13,227 bases of DNA from positions 1-13,227 of the forward strand of contig CAKZUM010000451.1 in NCBI GenBank assembly GCA_937921525.1, given 5' to 3'. Shown piece after piece: positions 1 through 5,721 of this stretch. A model generated the notes under the pieces. That model made no database searches, was not told the origin of the DNA, and saw nothing but the letters and a program-made list of their open reading frames with translations. The DNA comes from an uncultured Saprospiraceae bacterium. GTDB taxonomy: Bacteria; Bacteroidota; Bacteroidia; Chitinophagales; Saprospiraceae. The stretch's first letter is position 1. Each line of letters starts with the position of its first letter. The translations under genes and the position numbers were made by a program.

Positions 1-2
1 TG

Positions 3-827
3 TTATTGGGTGTCGGAGTATTCACGTTCGACTACAATGAAGACATACAGATTGCGCTTACAGTCCTTCTCTTATCAGCAATGTGTTACCACCTATACGT
101 TATATTCCCATTCACACCATTTCATAAAAAAGAAATCCAAAACACTACAAAAAGTAGTTGTCGCTTACGCATGGTAACTTGCAATGTTCGAATGAGTAAT
201 AAAGATACGGAGCTATTGCTAAATTTGCTATTGCGACAAAATCCAGATGTCTTTCTATTAACAGAAGTCAATCAGTGGTGGAAAAATAAGTTATCTCAAC
301 TAGAAGAAATTTATCCGCAAACTATAATACATCCACAGGAAAATACCTATGGAATGGCACTATACTCCAAATACCCCTTGAGTGATTCAAGCGTGAAATT
401 TTTAGTAGAAAATGACGTTCCTTCTATTCACACTGATATTCACATATCAGGCAAAACGATTCACTTCATTGGCTTACACCCTAAGCCCCCTACTCCATGG
501 ACAAACGTAGATAACAAGGATACGGAAATTGTATTAGCGGCTAGCCTATCAACCAACAATACGCATCCTTGCGTCATTACTGGAGATTTAAACGATGTTT
601 GCTGGTCCAGAATCACCAAGACTTTTAAATATCTCAGCGGCCTAAAAGATCCAAGAGTCGGCAGGGGTTTATTTAATACTTATAACGCAAATATTCCTTT
701 TTTTCGATACCCAATCGATCATTTTTTTATAAGTGACCATTTCAAAGTAAGAGAAATTCAGCGCCTTCCCTATGTAGGCTCCGACCATTTTCCTATACTC
801 TTGGAAGTGAATTTGGAAGAAGAATAA
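3..827 (+). CDS. Endonuclease/exonuclease/phosphatase family protein, 5' end outside window
   Basis: The frame is open to the left edge, so this is the C-terminal part of a longer protein; a TTG at 6 is only the first start-like codon in view and is probably internal. About 274 residues are visible. Numbering from that TTG, residues 16-34 form a membrane segment, and the rest is an endonuclease/exonuclease/phosphatase (DNase I-like) domain with its usual metal and catalytic motifs in order: TCNVR (N60), TEVN (E87), GLHP (H158), GDLND (D194, N196), IDH (D238, H239) and GSDHFP (D260, H261). All key residues are present, so the enzyme is probably active on a phosphodiester or phosphomonoester, with the domain beyond the membrane segment. 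Family members with N-terminal helices are common in Bacteroidota and their substrates are mostly unknown. Family assignment is firm; substrate is open. Confidence 0.9.
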   Translation, partial: LLGVGVFTFDYNEDIQIALTVLLLSAMCYHLYVIFPFTPFHKKEIQNTTKSSCRLRMVTCNVRMSNKDTELLLNLLLRQNPDVFLLTEVNQWWKNKLSQLEEIYPQTIIHPQENTYGMALYSKYPLSDSSVKFLVENDVPSIHTDIHISGKTIHFIGLHPKPPTPWTNVDNKDTEIVLAASLSTNNTHPCVITGDLNDVCWSRITKTFKYLSGLKDPRVGRGLFNTYNANIPFFRYPIDHFFISDHFKVREIQRLPYVGSDHFPILLEVNLEEE

Positions 828-1025
828 TTTTTATTTTCTGTGAATCACTACTCTATAAACTAGTAAATTTCTTGGAAAATAATTGAACAAATCTAATCAT
901 CAAACTTTATAGAATTGGAGTTAGTTAGGTCAATAAAATTAGCGGAAATAGCCAATCATAAGACTATAAGCTATAATTATTAATACTCCCAATACATTCA
1001 TTTTTTCACCTTAAATATCAAAATC

Positions 1026-1178
1026 ATGAGAGACCTCGTAAATATCATTATTGTATTATTAGTAATCGGATGGCTGTTAGGCTATGTTGGGTTCGGTGCT
1101 ATGGTAGGAAACTTAATTCACATACTATTAATAGTAGCAGTTGTAATGATTGTCCTTCGCTTACTAGCTAGAATCTAG
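1026..1178 (+). CDS. Small membrane protein, lmo0937/DUF5670-like (50 aa)
   Basis: This is a 50-codon reading frame, ATG to TAG, starting MRDLVNIIIVLLVIGWLLGY. It is almost wholly hydrophobic: two short membrane segments (about residues 5-21 and 28-46) are separated by a glycine-rich turn (GYVGFGAMVG) and followed by a basic end (RLLARI). The order WLLG-x-x-G...G-x-LIH-x-LL-x-x-A is what I know from the lmo0937/DUF5670 family of about 50-residue membrane proteins, widespread in Bacteroidota and often linked to stress or stationary phase, with no defined biochemical role. It stands alone, with about 200 bp before it and a long hairpin-rich stretch after it. The pattern is convincing despite the small size. 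Confidence 0.75.
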   Translation: MRDLVNIIIVLLVIGWLLGYVGFGAMVGNLIHILLIVAVVMIVLRLLARI

Positions 1179-1399
1179 AAAGCAAGACATTAGACTTGTT
1201 CCCCTTTAATAAACAACTATCTGAAAATATCTTTTTCCGCTATTTTTTTTGAAAAAATCTATAATTCATCTAGTCATTTTTTAAAGAGTAACAAGTCTAT
1301 TAAAGAAATAGCCACGAATATACAGTATTCGACTCATCTTTTCTTTATAGAAATACGAAGTCAAAAAAAATTTTCATTAGCAATCATTAGTTAGCATCA

Positions 1400-1513
1400 G
1401 CTACAAAATTGATTTATTATGAAAATAAATACTGGTTGTGGTAAGTAGCAAACTTGTACAAGGATGCTCAGAAATCCACTTAGTCAAGAGCCGACTGAGT
1501 GGATTATTTTTTT
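1400..1513 (+). ncRNA. Candidate small RNA ending at orphan terminator
   Basis: A strong intrinsic terminator at 1473-1513 closes a + strand transcript that has no protein gene for almost 300 bases upstream. Just before it lie an A/T-rich hairpin (1412-1430) and the motif ACTGGTT (1431-1437), which recurs at 4862-4868 about the same distance before the other orphan terminator. The 5' end is a guess because I found no good TAnnTTTG box. The alternative is simply the long 3' untranslated region of the gene at 1026-1178. Confidence 0.3.
1473..1513 (+). terminator. Strong intrinsic terminator
   Basis: The stem pairs 1473-1485 with 1493-1505: 13 pairs, one of them a G-U wobble, with a 7-nt loop. 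It is followed by one A and seven T residues. The T run makes it a + strand terminator. Confidence 0.85.
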
Positions 1514-1569
1514 GTATTTTCCTTTCTGTCTCAAAGATTTTGCCGAAGAAAGGGTGTCTTGATAAAAAC

Positions 1570-1577
1570 TACTTTTG
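1570..1577 (+). promoter_or_regulatory. Possible Bacteroidota -7 box TACTTTTG
   Basis: TACTTTTG matches the Bacteroidota -7 consensus TAnnTTTG. A TTTG at 1539-1542 is the nearest -33-like element, but the 27-bp gap is longer than the usual 19-23 bp, so the match is partial. It overlaps the left copy of the MITE target duplication. With the MITE removed, the box would lie about 30 bp before the permease start. Confidence 0.3.
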
Positions 1578-1579
1578 TT
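1572..1579. repeat. Left target-site duplication CTTTTGTT
   Basis: This is an exact 8-bp copy of 1748-1755, directly adjoining the left terminal inverted repeat of the MITE. Confidence 0.8.
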
Positions 1580-1747
1580 GTAACTATTCAGCATAAGCTA
1601 GAACTCCCCCCGACCCCCTCTTAAGAAGAGGGGGAGACGTTGAAATGAAAATATTTTGCTTCCAAAACGAATTTTTCATCGTAGATGTCTCCCTCCCTTT
1701 TTAAGGGAGGGTCGGGGAGGGTTCTTAGTGTAGTACTGAATAGTTAC
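1580..1747. mobile_element. 168-bp foldback MITE, IS66-like ends
   Basis: The element is bounded by perfect 12-bp terminal inverted repeats, GTAACTATTCAG (1580-1591) and CTGAATAGTTAC (1736-1747). The direct repeat CTTTTGTT lies immediately outside on both sides (1572-1579 and 1748-1755), an 8-bp target duplication. Inside, almost the whole element folds back on itself. Each half has a GC-rich mini-hairpin of 9 bp with a 3-nt loop (1614-1634 and 1691-1711), GAGAC pairs with GTCTC further in, and the centre folds around TTTTG-cttc-CAAAA. There is no coding capacity. GTAA ends with an 8-bp duplication are the hallmark of the IS66 family, so an IS66-type transposase elsewhere in the genome is the likely mobiliser (inference). 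The CCCCCGACCCCCTC-type core resembles short repeats frequent in Bacteroidota genomes. Confidence 0.85.
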
Positions 1748-1755
1748 CTTTTGTT
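1748..1755. repeat. Right target-site duplication CTTTTGTT
   Basis: This is an exact 8-bp copy of 1572-1579, directly adjoining the right terminal inverted repeat of the MITE, about 30 bp before the permease start codon. Confidence 0.8.
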
Positions 1756-1784
1756 TTCCCTATAAATCATAATAAATCAGATTA

Positions 1785-3593
1785 ATGACTTTAGGAATTG
1801 CTTCGCTATTACTGATAATTGTAATTATGATAATCATGTTGGTATTAGATGTAATGCCAGCAGATACATTATCGTTCATAGTTATGGTCACGTTAATTAT
1901 TGGTGGTTTTGTAAGTCCCTCCGAGGGGATTTCTGGATTGAGTAATGCCGCAACCGTAACGATCTTAGCTTTCATGATTTTAACCGTAGGATTAGAAACT
2001 ACTGGTGTGATCACTAAGTTAGGAGAGATACTCAAAGGAGTACTAAAAAATAAAGAATGGATCAATTTAGCACTCATTATGTTAATAGCAGGCGTTTGTT
2101 CTGCATTTGTGAGTTCCACCGCTATCGTAATAGTATTTTTAAGAATTTTAATATCACTTGCTAAATCCCTACCTAATAATTTATCACAACTCCTAATGCC
2201 TCTTTCATTTGCAGCGATCATGGGAGGTTCTTGTACCCTAATGGGCACCTCTACTAATTTGCTAGTAGATTCTATTGCACAACAAGCCAATTTACCAGGA
2301 TTTGAGATATTTGAACTTACCCCCATTGGCTTATTATTTTTCTTTTCAGGTGCCACCTACATGCTATTGATCGGTCGGCACATGATACCTAATAGAGCAG
2401 ATACGCAAAACAAATTCGATGAAGAATATACTATCCAAAGGTATTTGGCAGAGGTAGAAATAGAAGCAGACTCTACCTTAGTAGATCAAGTATTGGGTGA
2501 CACTGATTTGTTTTTATCTGATGATAAAGAATTAGCCATCATGCACATTCAAAGAGGGAAGAGAATTCTTTTCCCCCATGAAAATCAAATATTAAAAGAA
2601 GGAGATATATTATTAATTAGAGGAAACGTAAAAGAGTTGGCAAGAATAAGAAAAGAGATTAAGTTGCGGTTTTTATCTAATCAGAATAAGAAGGAGGAAT
2701 TAGACGATGAAGTAACTCTATGCGAAGTAATTGTACGAACCAATTCTAAGTTGGTCGGCAAATTGCTTAGAAGATCAAGTATAAGAAAAAAATATGATGC
2801 CACTCCTTTAGCCGTCAAAAAAAATATGAATTACAGAGGAGATGGTTTAAAGAAAAATTTAGGTTATAGATACAAAAAATTTCAACAATTAAGGATTGAA
2901 GCGGGTGATACCGTTTTGATGGAAGTGAGTAAATCTAATTTTGAAGTGTTCTATAATCTACCAGAATTCATTGTATTACAAGAACATGAACATTTAGCAT
3001 CTAAGACAAACAGAAGTTATATTGCTGCTGCAATAGTGCTATCCGTCGTATTAGTTGCTGCTACTGGCATTGTTCCTATTTTAGTAAGTACATTGACAGG
3101 ATGTGTGGCTATGTTTCTTACTGGCTGTCTGGATTTGCAAAAAGCCTATAGAAGAGTAGATTGGAATATTTACTTTTTATTAGCAGGAATTATTCCATTA
3201 GGGAAAGCTCTTGACAACACAGGTGCTAGTCAACTTATTGCAGAAAATTTCACAATGTGGTTTAGTGATATTTCTCCAAGGGCCTTGATCGCTACCTTGT
3301 ATTTGGCGACCACTCTACTAAGTTCTATTATTTCTAATAATGCGACAGCTGTTCTTTTTGCCCCTATTGCGATTTCAATAGCTACTAGCTTGAACATTGA
3401 TCCTAGACCTTTACTCGTAACCATCATGTTCGCTGCTAACATGAGTTTCTTAACGCCAATAGGCTATCAAACGAATACATTAATATACGGTGTTGGAAAG
3501 TATAAATTTGTAGATTTTGTGAAGGTTGGAGGTGGGCTATCTTTGATAATTTGGCTATTAGCGAGTTGGATTATTCCGTATATGTATTATTAA
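1785..3593 (+). CDS. SLC13/DASS-type permease with two RCK_C (TrkA-C) domains
   Basis: This is an inner-membrane transporter of 602 residues in the SLC13/divalent anion:Na+ symporter superfamily, in the sub-group carrying soluble regulatory domains in the middle. Residues 1-200 hold the first helices and the first hairpin motif GTSTNLLV (154-161). Residues about 215-295 and 305-392 are two RCK_C/TrkA-C-like domains, each ending in the typical GD-x-x-L-x-x-G/V strand (EGDILLIRG, AGDTVLMEV). Residues 410-602 hold the second helix set with the repeat motifs SNNAT (517-521) and TPIGYQTNTLIYG (557-569). Length and order match the family. Related proteins move sulfate, other oxyanions or dicarboxylates with Na+, and the substrate cannot be read here. 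RCK_C domains usually bind a small ligand, so ligand gating is likely. It begins with ATG 37 bp after the MITE; no Shine-Dalgarno is visible. Confidence 0.92.
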   Translation: MTLGIASLLLIIVIMIIMLVLDVMPADTLSFIVMVTLIIGGFVSPSEGISGLSNAATVTILAFMILTVGLETTGVITKLGEILKGVLKNKEWINLALIMLIAGVCSAFVSSTAIVIVFLRILISLAKSLPNNLSQLLMPLSFAAIMGGSCTLMGTSTNLLVDSIAQQANLPGFEIFELTPIGLLFFFSGATYMLLIGRHMIPNRADTQNKFDEEYTIQRYLAEVEIEADSTLVDQVLGDTDLFLSDDKELAIMHIQRGKRILFPHENQILKEGDILLIRGNVKELARIRKEIKLRFLSNQNKKEELDDEVTLCEVIVRTNSKLVGKLLRRSSIRKKYDATPLAVKKNMNYRGDGLKKNLGYRYKKFQQLRIEAGDTVLMEVSKSNFEVFYNLPEFIVLQEHEHLASKTNRSYIAAAIVLSVVLVAATGIVPILVSTLTGCVAMFLTGCLDLQKAYRRVDWNIYFLLAGIIPLGKALDNTGASQLIAENFTMWFSDISPRALIATLYLATTLLSSIISNNATAVLFAPIAISIATSLNIDPRPLLVTIMFAANMSFLTPIGYQTNTLIYGVGKYKFVDFVKVGGGLSLIIWLLASWIIPYMYY

Positions 3594-3632
3594 TGAATCT
3601 TTTTTATTGACTTCATTTCTTTCTAAAATTTA

Positions 3633-3667
3633 TCCCGTCCGATGAGATGTCAATTTATCGGACGGGA
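3633..3667 (+). terminator. Hairpin terminator between convergent genes
   Basis: A perfect 11-bp GC-rich stem (3633-3643 with 3657-3667) encloses a 13-nt loop, 40 bp after the permease stop. The T-tract behind it is broken on both strands, so its strength is uncertain. Its position suits the end of the permease transcript, and it may also stop transcripts of the convergent gene at 3782-4483. Confidence 0.6.
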
Positions 3668-3781
3668 AATTCATTATTACTTTTTACTCTTTTGCAGACC
3701 GCATTACCGCAGTAATTTGTCCAGCAACGGAAAGTTGTGGAACAAAAGACTAACATCATCTTTGGACTTTAATGCGCTCAA

Positions 3782-4483
3782 TTAATTATTATCTGCTTTA
3801 TCTAGTTTAGTGTTGACTTTCTTAAGGGTTGCCTTCTTTTCAGATAAAGTTTCTACCCCTTCTTCTAATTGAGTTTTATTTCTCACCAACTTTAATTCTA
3901 GGTCCTCATTTTCTTTTTGTAGTTCTGCTATTTTGTCTTTATTTTTACTAATCTTCTTTCTCATATCATCTCTGTCTTTTTCCAAATCTGATATAGCATC
4001 CCTTTGATCTTCCACAATGTCTTTATAATAATCAGGCAATAAATCATTTAAAAAATCGACCGTTAAATTCTTCATAGCACCAAACTCCGTATAGTATCCA
4101 GATGGAGTTATTTGGGTGCTATATCCTAACTGCCCAAATACATACATAGCAGTCTGTCCACCCTCTTCAACAACCTTGGCATAAAGTCTCATTATCTCAG
4201 GAGAAATAGGACGAATAACCATTGGTTCCGTGTAAAGCACATCTTTATTTTTGAACAATCCAATTCCCTCTACATCGACATCATACTTATCTTCCATAAA
4301 ATCTTTGAAAGCTTTTTTTACGGATTTAGTTTCAGGTGCTATTAATACTTTGATAGCATTTCTTTCCTTACTATCATGGACGATAGTTTTATTAGTGATA
4401 TTTAAGGTTTGCCCAGTCAACATAAATGTTGTTAATAAAAAGGCGAACAGCAATCCTACACGATTCTTTATTTTGTATATCAT
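3782..4483 (-). CDS. Secreted protein with C-terminal coiled coil, unknown function
   Basis: I do not recognise this 233-residue protein. Residues 1-24 are a classical signal peptide (basic start, long hydrophobic core, ending LTGQ) without a lipobox cysteine, so it should be exported to the periplasm or outside. Residues about 28-150 are a mixed, probably globular region with no motif I can name (IKVLIAPETKSVKKAFKDFM at its start). Residues 152-230 are highly charged and helical with regular leucine/isoleucine spacing (DLEKDRDDMRKKI, IAELQKENEDLELKL), a coiled coil that probably drives oligomerisation or contact with a partner. It is a single-gene unit, convergent with the permease. An 8-bp inverted repeat lies 20 bp before the start codon and may be an operator or leader hairpin. 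The start is the first ATG before the signal peptide. Confidence 0.8.
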   Translation of the reverse strand: MIYKIKNRVGLLFAFLLTTFMLTGQTLNITNKTIVHDSKERNAIKVLIAPETKSVKKAFKDFMEDKYDVDVEGIGLFKNKDVLYTEPMVIRPISPEIMRLYAKVVEEGGQTAMYVFGQLGYSTQITPSGYYTEFGAMKNLTVDFLNDLLPDYYKDIVEDQRDAISDLEKDRDDMRKKISKNKDKIAELQKENEDLELKLVRNKTQLEEGVETLSEKKATLKKVNTKLDKADNN

Positions 4484-4502
4484 GATTTAACGATAATTTG
4501 TA

Positions 4503-4526
4503 ACTACTAAAGATAGCCTTAGTAGT
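4503..4526 (-). promoter_or_regulatory. Inverted repeat upstream of coiled-coil protein gene
   Basis: Two perfect 8-bp arms, ACTACTAA (4503-4510) and TTAGTAGT (4519-4526), are separated by 8 bp and lie 20-43 bp before the start codon of the minus-strand gene. On that strand the interval contains TATCTTTA, one base off the TAnnTTTG box. It could be a dimeric operator over the promoter or a leader hairpin. Confidence 0.35.
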
Positions 4527-4829
4527 AAGTTTTAATTAAAATATAAGAAAGCTTAGTAAGACAAAAAGTCTACATTGAAGCTTCATAAGTAGCAAGAACT
4601 ATATAAAGATTTCATATGGTTCTCGTACACTATCTTTAGAAAGGTTTAGCTTCTTCTTTGTTCAATTTTCACAGGTAGCATTCATATCGTATGTGGGTCC
4701 TAATGATGGATTCTAGGAAAAAATATTTGAAAAAAAATAAAAATAGGATTGAACAAATAGAGGCCCTATCCTTTATAGCGACAGATGAGATTAACTAGAG
4801 TTATTTAAAACTGATTTAAGTATCTTTTG

Positions 4830-4940
4830 TAGTAGTTAATAAGATTTAAGTATTCTCAAAAACTGGTTACTAGAAATGTAAAGTTCATAGGAAGTTTTGG
4901 TTACTCAAAAGGCAGAGCTAAATTAGCTCTGCCTTTTTTA
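4830..4940 (+). ncRNA. Candidate small RNA of about 105-110 nt
   Basis: A textbook + strand terminator (4907-4939) has no protein gene upstream of it on that strand. TATCTTTTG (4821-4829) is one base longer than a TAnnTTTG -7 box and would place the 5' end near 4835. The predicted RNA can form a hairpin (CAAAAACT near 4857-4864 with AGTTTTG near 4893-4899, one bulge) followed by the terminator stem, and it contains TGGTTACT twice. A hairpin-plus-terminator layout is common for bacterial small RNAs. I cannot assign a family (a 6S-type RNA would be one to test). The terminator could instead serve the minus-strand gene at 5029. Confidence 0.4.
4907..4939 (+). terminator. Strong intrinsic terminator
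   Basis: A perfect stem from AAAAGGCAGAGCTA (4907-4920) pairs with its complement from 4924, with a 3-nt loop and six T residues ending at 4939. On the minus strand it is followed by only four T residues, so it works best on + but may also end the transcript of the gene at 5029-5514. Confidence 0.85.
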
Positions 4941-5028
4941 TTTGATAACCAATATTATTTTGAGACTTGAAATTTTGAAATAGATATTCTGTCTCCTTTT
5001 GCTAGAATAAGTGGCTTAGTATATTTTA

Positions 5029-5514
5029 TTATAACTCCACCTTTTCTACTTCAGAACCCTCATACTTGGAATTCGTTAAAATTGCTTTTCCAATTTTAAA
5101 TAACTCTACTAACATGTTGCTAGAAGCATCCCAGTAAGCTGCACTAATCGGTTCTACCTTCACCAATATAATATTTGCACTATCTTTCCCATCTGGATAC
5201 CAAGCCTTCATTATTGGATTCCATAATTCTTCTATCTTCGTTCGATCATTGTTAATGAAAGCGTTGCCAGCAATAGACAAATAATCATGTTCATCTGGGG
5301 CTGAATAGGCAAGATTTACCTGTGGATTATTTCTTATCTCTCTTATTGCATCTGTTTCTTTACTAGTGAAAAACCAAATGTTACCTGCCTCATCGACTTT
5401 AGCTGTTGTAAAGGGACGACTTTTCATTTTGTCTTCCTTTTGAGTAACGAACATACATACTTTTGTATCCTCAATTAATGATCTAATTTTTTCAAATTCT
5501 TTTGAGTTAATCAT
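5029..5514 (-). CDS. Pyridoxamine 5'-phosphate oxidase-like, general stress protein 26 family
   Basis: This 161-residue cytoplasmic protein has the split-barrel flavin-binding fold. It shows the general stress protein 26 pattern: a first strand pair ending MKSRPFTTA (30-38), then WFFTSKETDAIREIRNNPQV (47-66), then YLSIAGNAFINNDRTKIEELW (78-98, with the typical break before a helix), WYPDGKDSANIILVKVEP (105-122) and AAYWDAS (125-131). Length is normal for the family. Members bind FMN, FAD or a related cofactor and are induced by stress; the reaction is usually unknown, and the name does not imply vitamin B6 synthesis. It is a single-gene unit, divergent from the barrel gene at 5722, with the terminator at 4907-4936 available about 90 bp after its stop. 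Confidence 0.9.
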   Translation of the reverse strand: MINSKEFEKIRSLIEDTKVCMFVTQKEDKMKSRPFTTAKVDEAGNIWFFTSKETDAIREIRNNPQVNLAYSAPDEHDYLSIAGNAFINNDRTKIEELWNPIMKAWYPDGKDSANIILVKVEPISAAYWDASSNMLVELFKIGKAILTNSKYEGSEVEKVEL

Positions 5515-5635
5515 AACATAATTTTAGTAACGAAAAAACAAACCTTCATCAAACCGATATATCTAACAAGATTAATTGTTTTTTATCATTACTTGGGTTA
5601 ACAATTTTTTCCTAAAACGAGCAATGGGAGTTAAT

Positions 5636-5668
5636 GTTCAAACCACCTATATTGGCTATGGAGTGAAC
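5636..5668. promoter_or_regulatory. Interrupted inverted repeat in divergent intergenic region
   Basis: GTTCA-aa-CCA (5636-5645) pairs with TGG-ag-TGAAC (5659-5668) around a 13-nt centre. It lies in the 207-bp region between two divergent genes, 54 bp before the TTG at 5722, so it could be an operator or part of the leader of the + strand gene. Confidence 0.25.
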
Positions 5669-5721
5669 ATCTCTTAAATCCTTTCGTTAGAGAAGTGTAT
5701 TGGTAACCAAATCATTTTACA

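Larger units (their letters stand above)
1179..1579 (+). other. Gene-free stretch with hairpins between DUF5670-like gene and MITE
   Basis: There is no credible protein gene in these 400 bases. It holds a perfect 10-bp inverted pair TAGACTTGTT (1191-1200) and AACAAGTCTA (1290-1299), a small hairpin CGAATA-tacag-TATTCG (1315-1331), an A/T hairpin ATTTATT-atgaa-AATAAAT (1412-1430), and a strong terminator (1473-1513). The first two may lie in the 3' untranslated region of the small membrane protein gene. The rest may be a separate small RNA, listed on its own. Confidence 0.5.
4484..5028. other. 545-bp gene-free stretch
   Basis: There is no convincing protein gene here. From left to right it holds an inverted repeat before the coiled-coil gene (4503-4526), a 31-codon open frame I do not trust (4703-4798), an 11-bp direct repeat GATTTAAGTAT with a 30-bp period (4813-4823 and 4843-4853), a second direct repeat TGGTTACT (4864-4871 and 4898-4905), and a strong terminator (4907-4939). 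The best reading is an upstream region for the left gene plus a small RNA gene on the + strand. Confidence 0.6.

Noticed and set aside
1419..1448. A 9-codon open frame MKINTGCGK before the orphan terminator
   Set aside because: It is too short and sits inside an A/T hairpin; there is no sign of a leader-peptide attenuator because no gene follows in time.
1614..1711. The GC-rich hairpins read as terminators or a CRISPR-like repeat pair
   Set aside because: They are internal arms of one foldback element bounded by terminal repeats and a target duplication, and no T-tract or regular spacers exist.
1760..2356. A 198-codon open frame on the minus strand
   Set aside because: It lies almost wholly antisense to the permease gene, whose helices and motifs are clear. 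The antisense product has no coherent domain.
4703..4798. A 31-codon open frame (MMDSRKKYLKKNKNRIEQIE...) before the terminator at 4907
   Set aside because: The basic, lysine-rich start recalls short precursor-peptide leaders, but A-rich DNA gives such frames by chance and there is no core peptide, partner enzyme or promoter.
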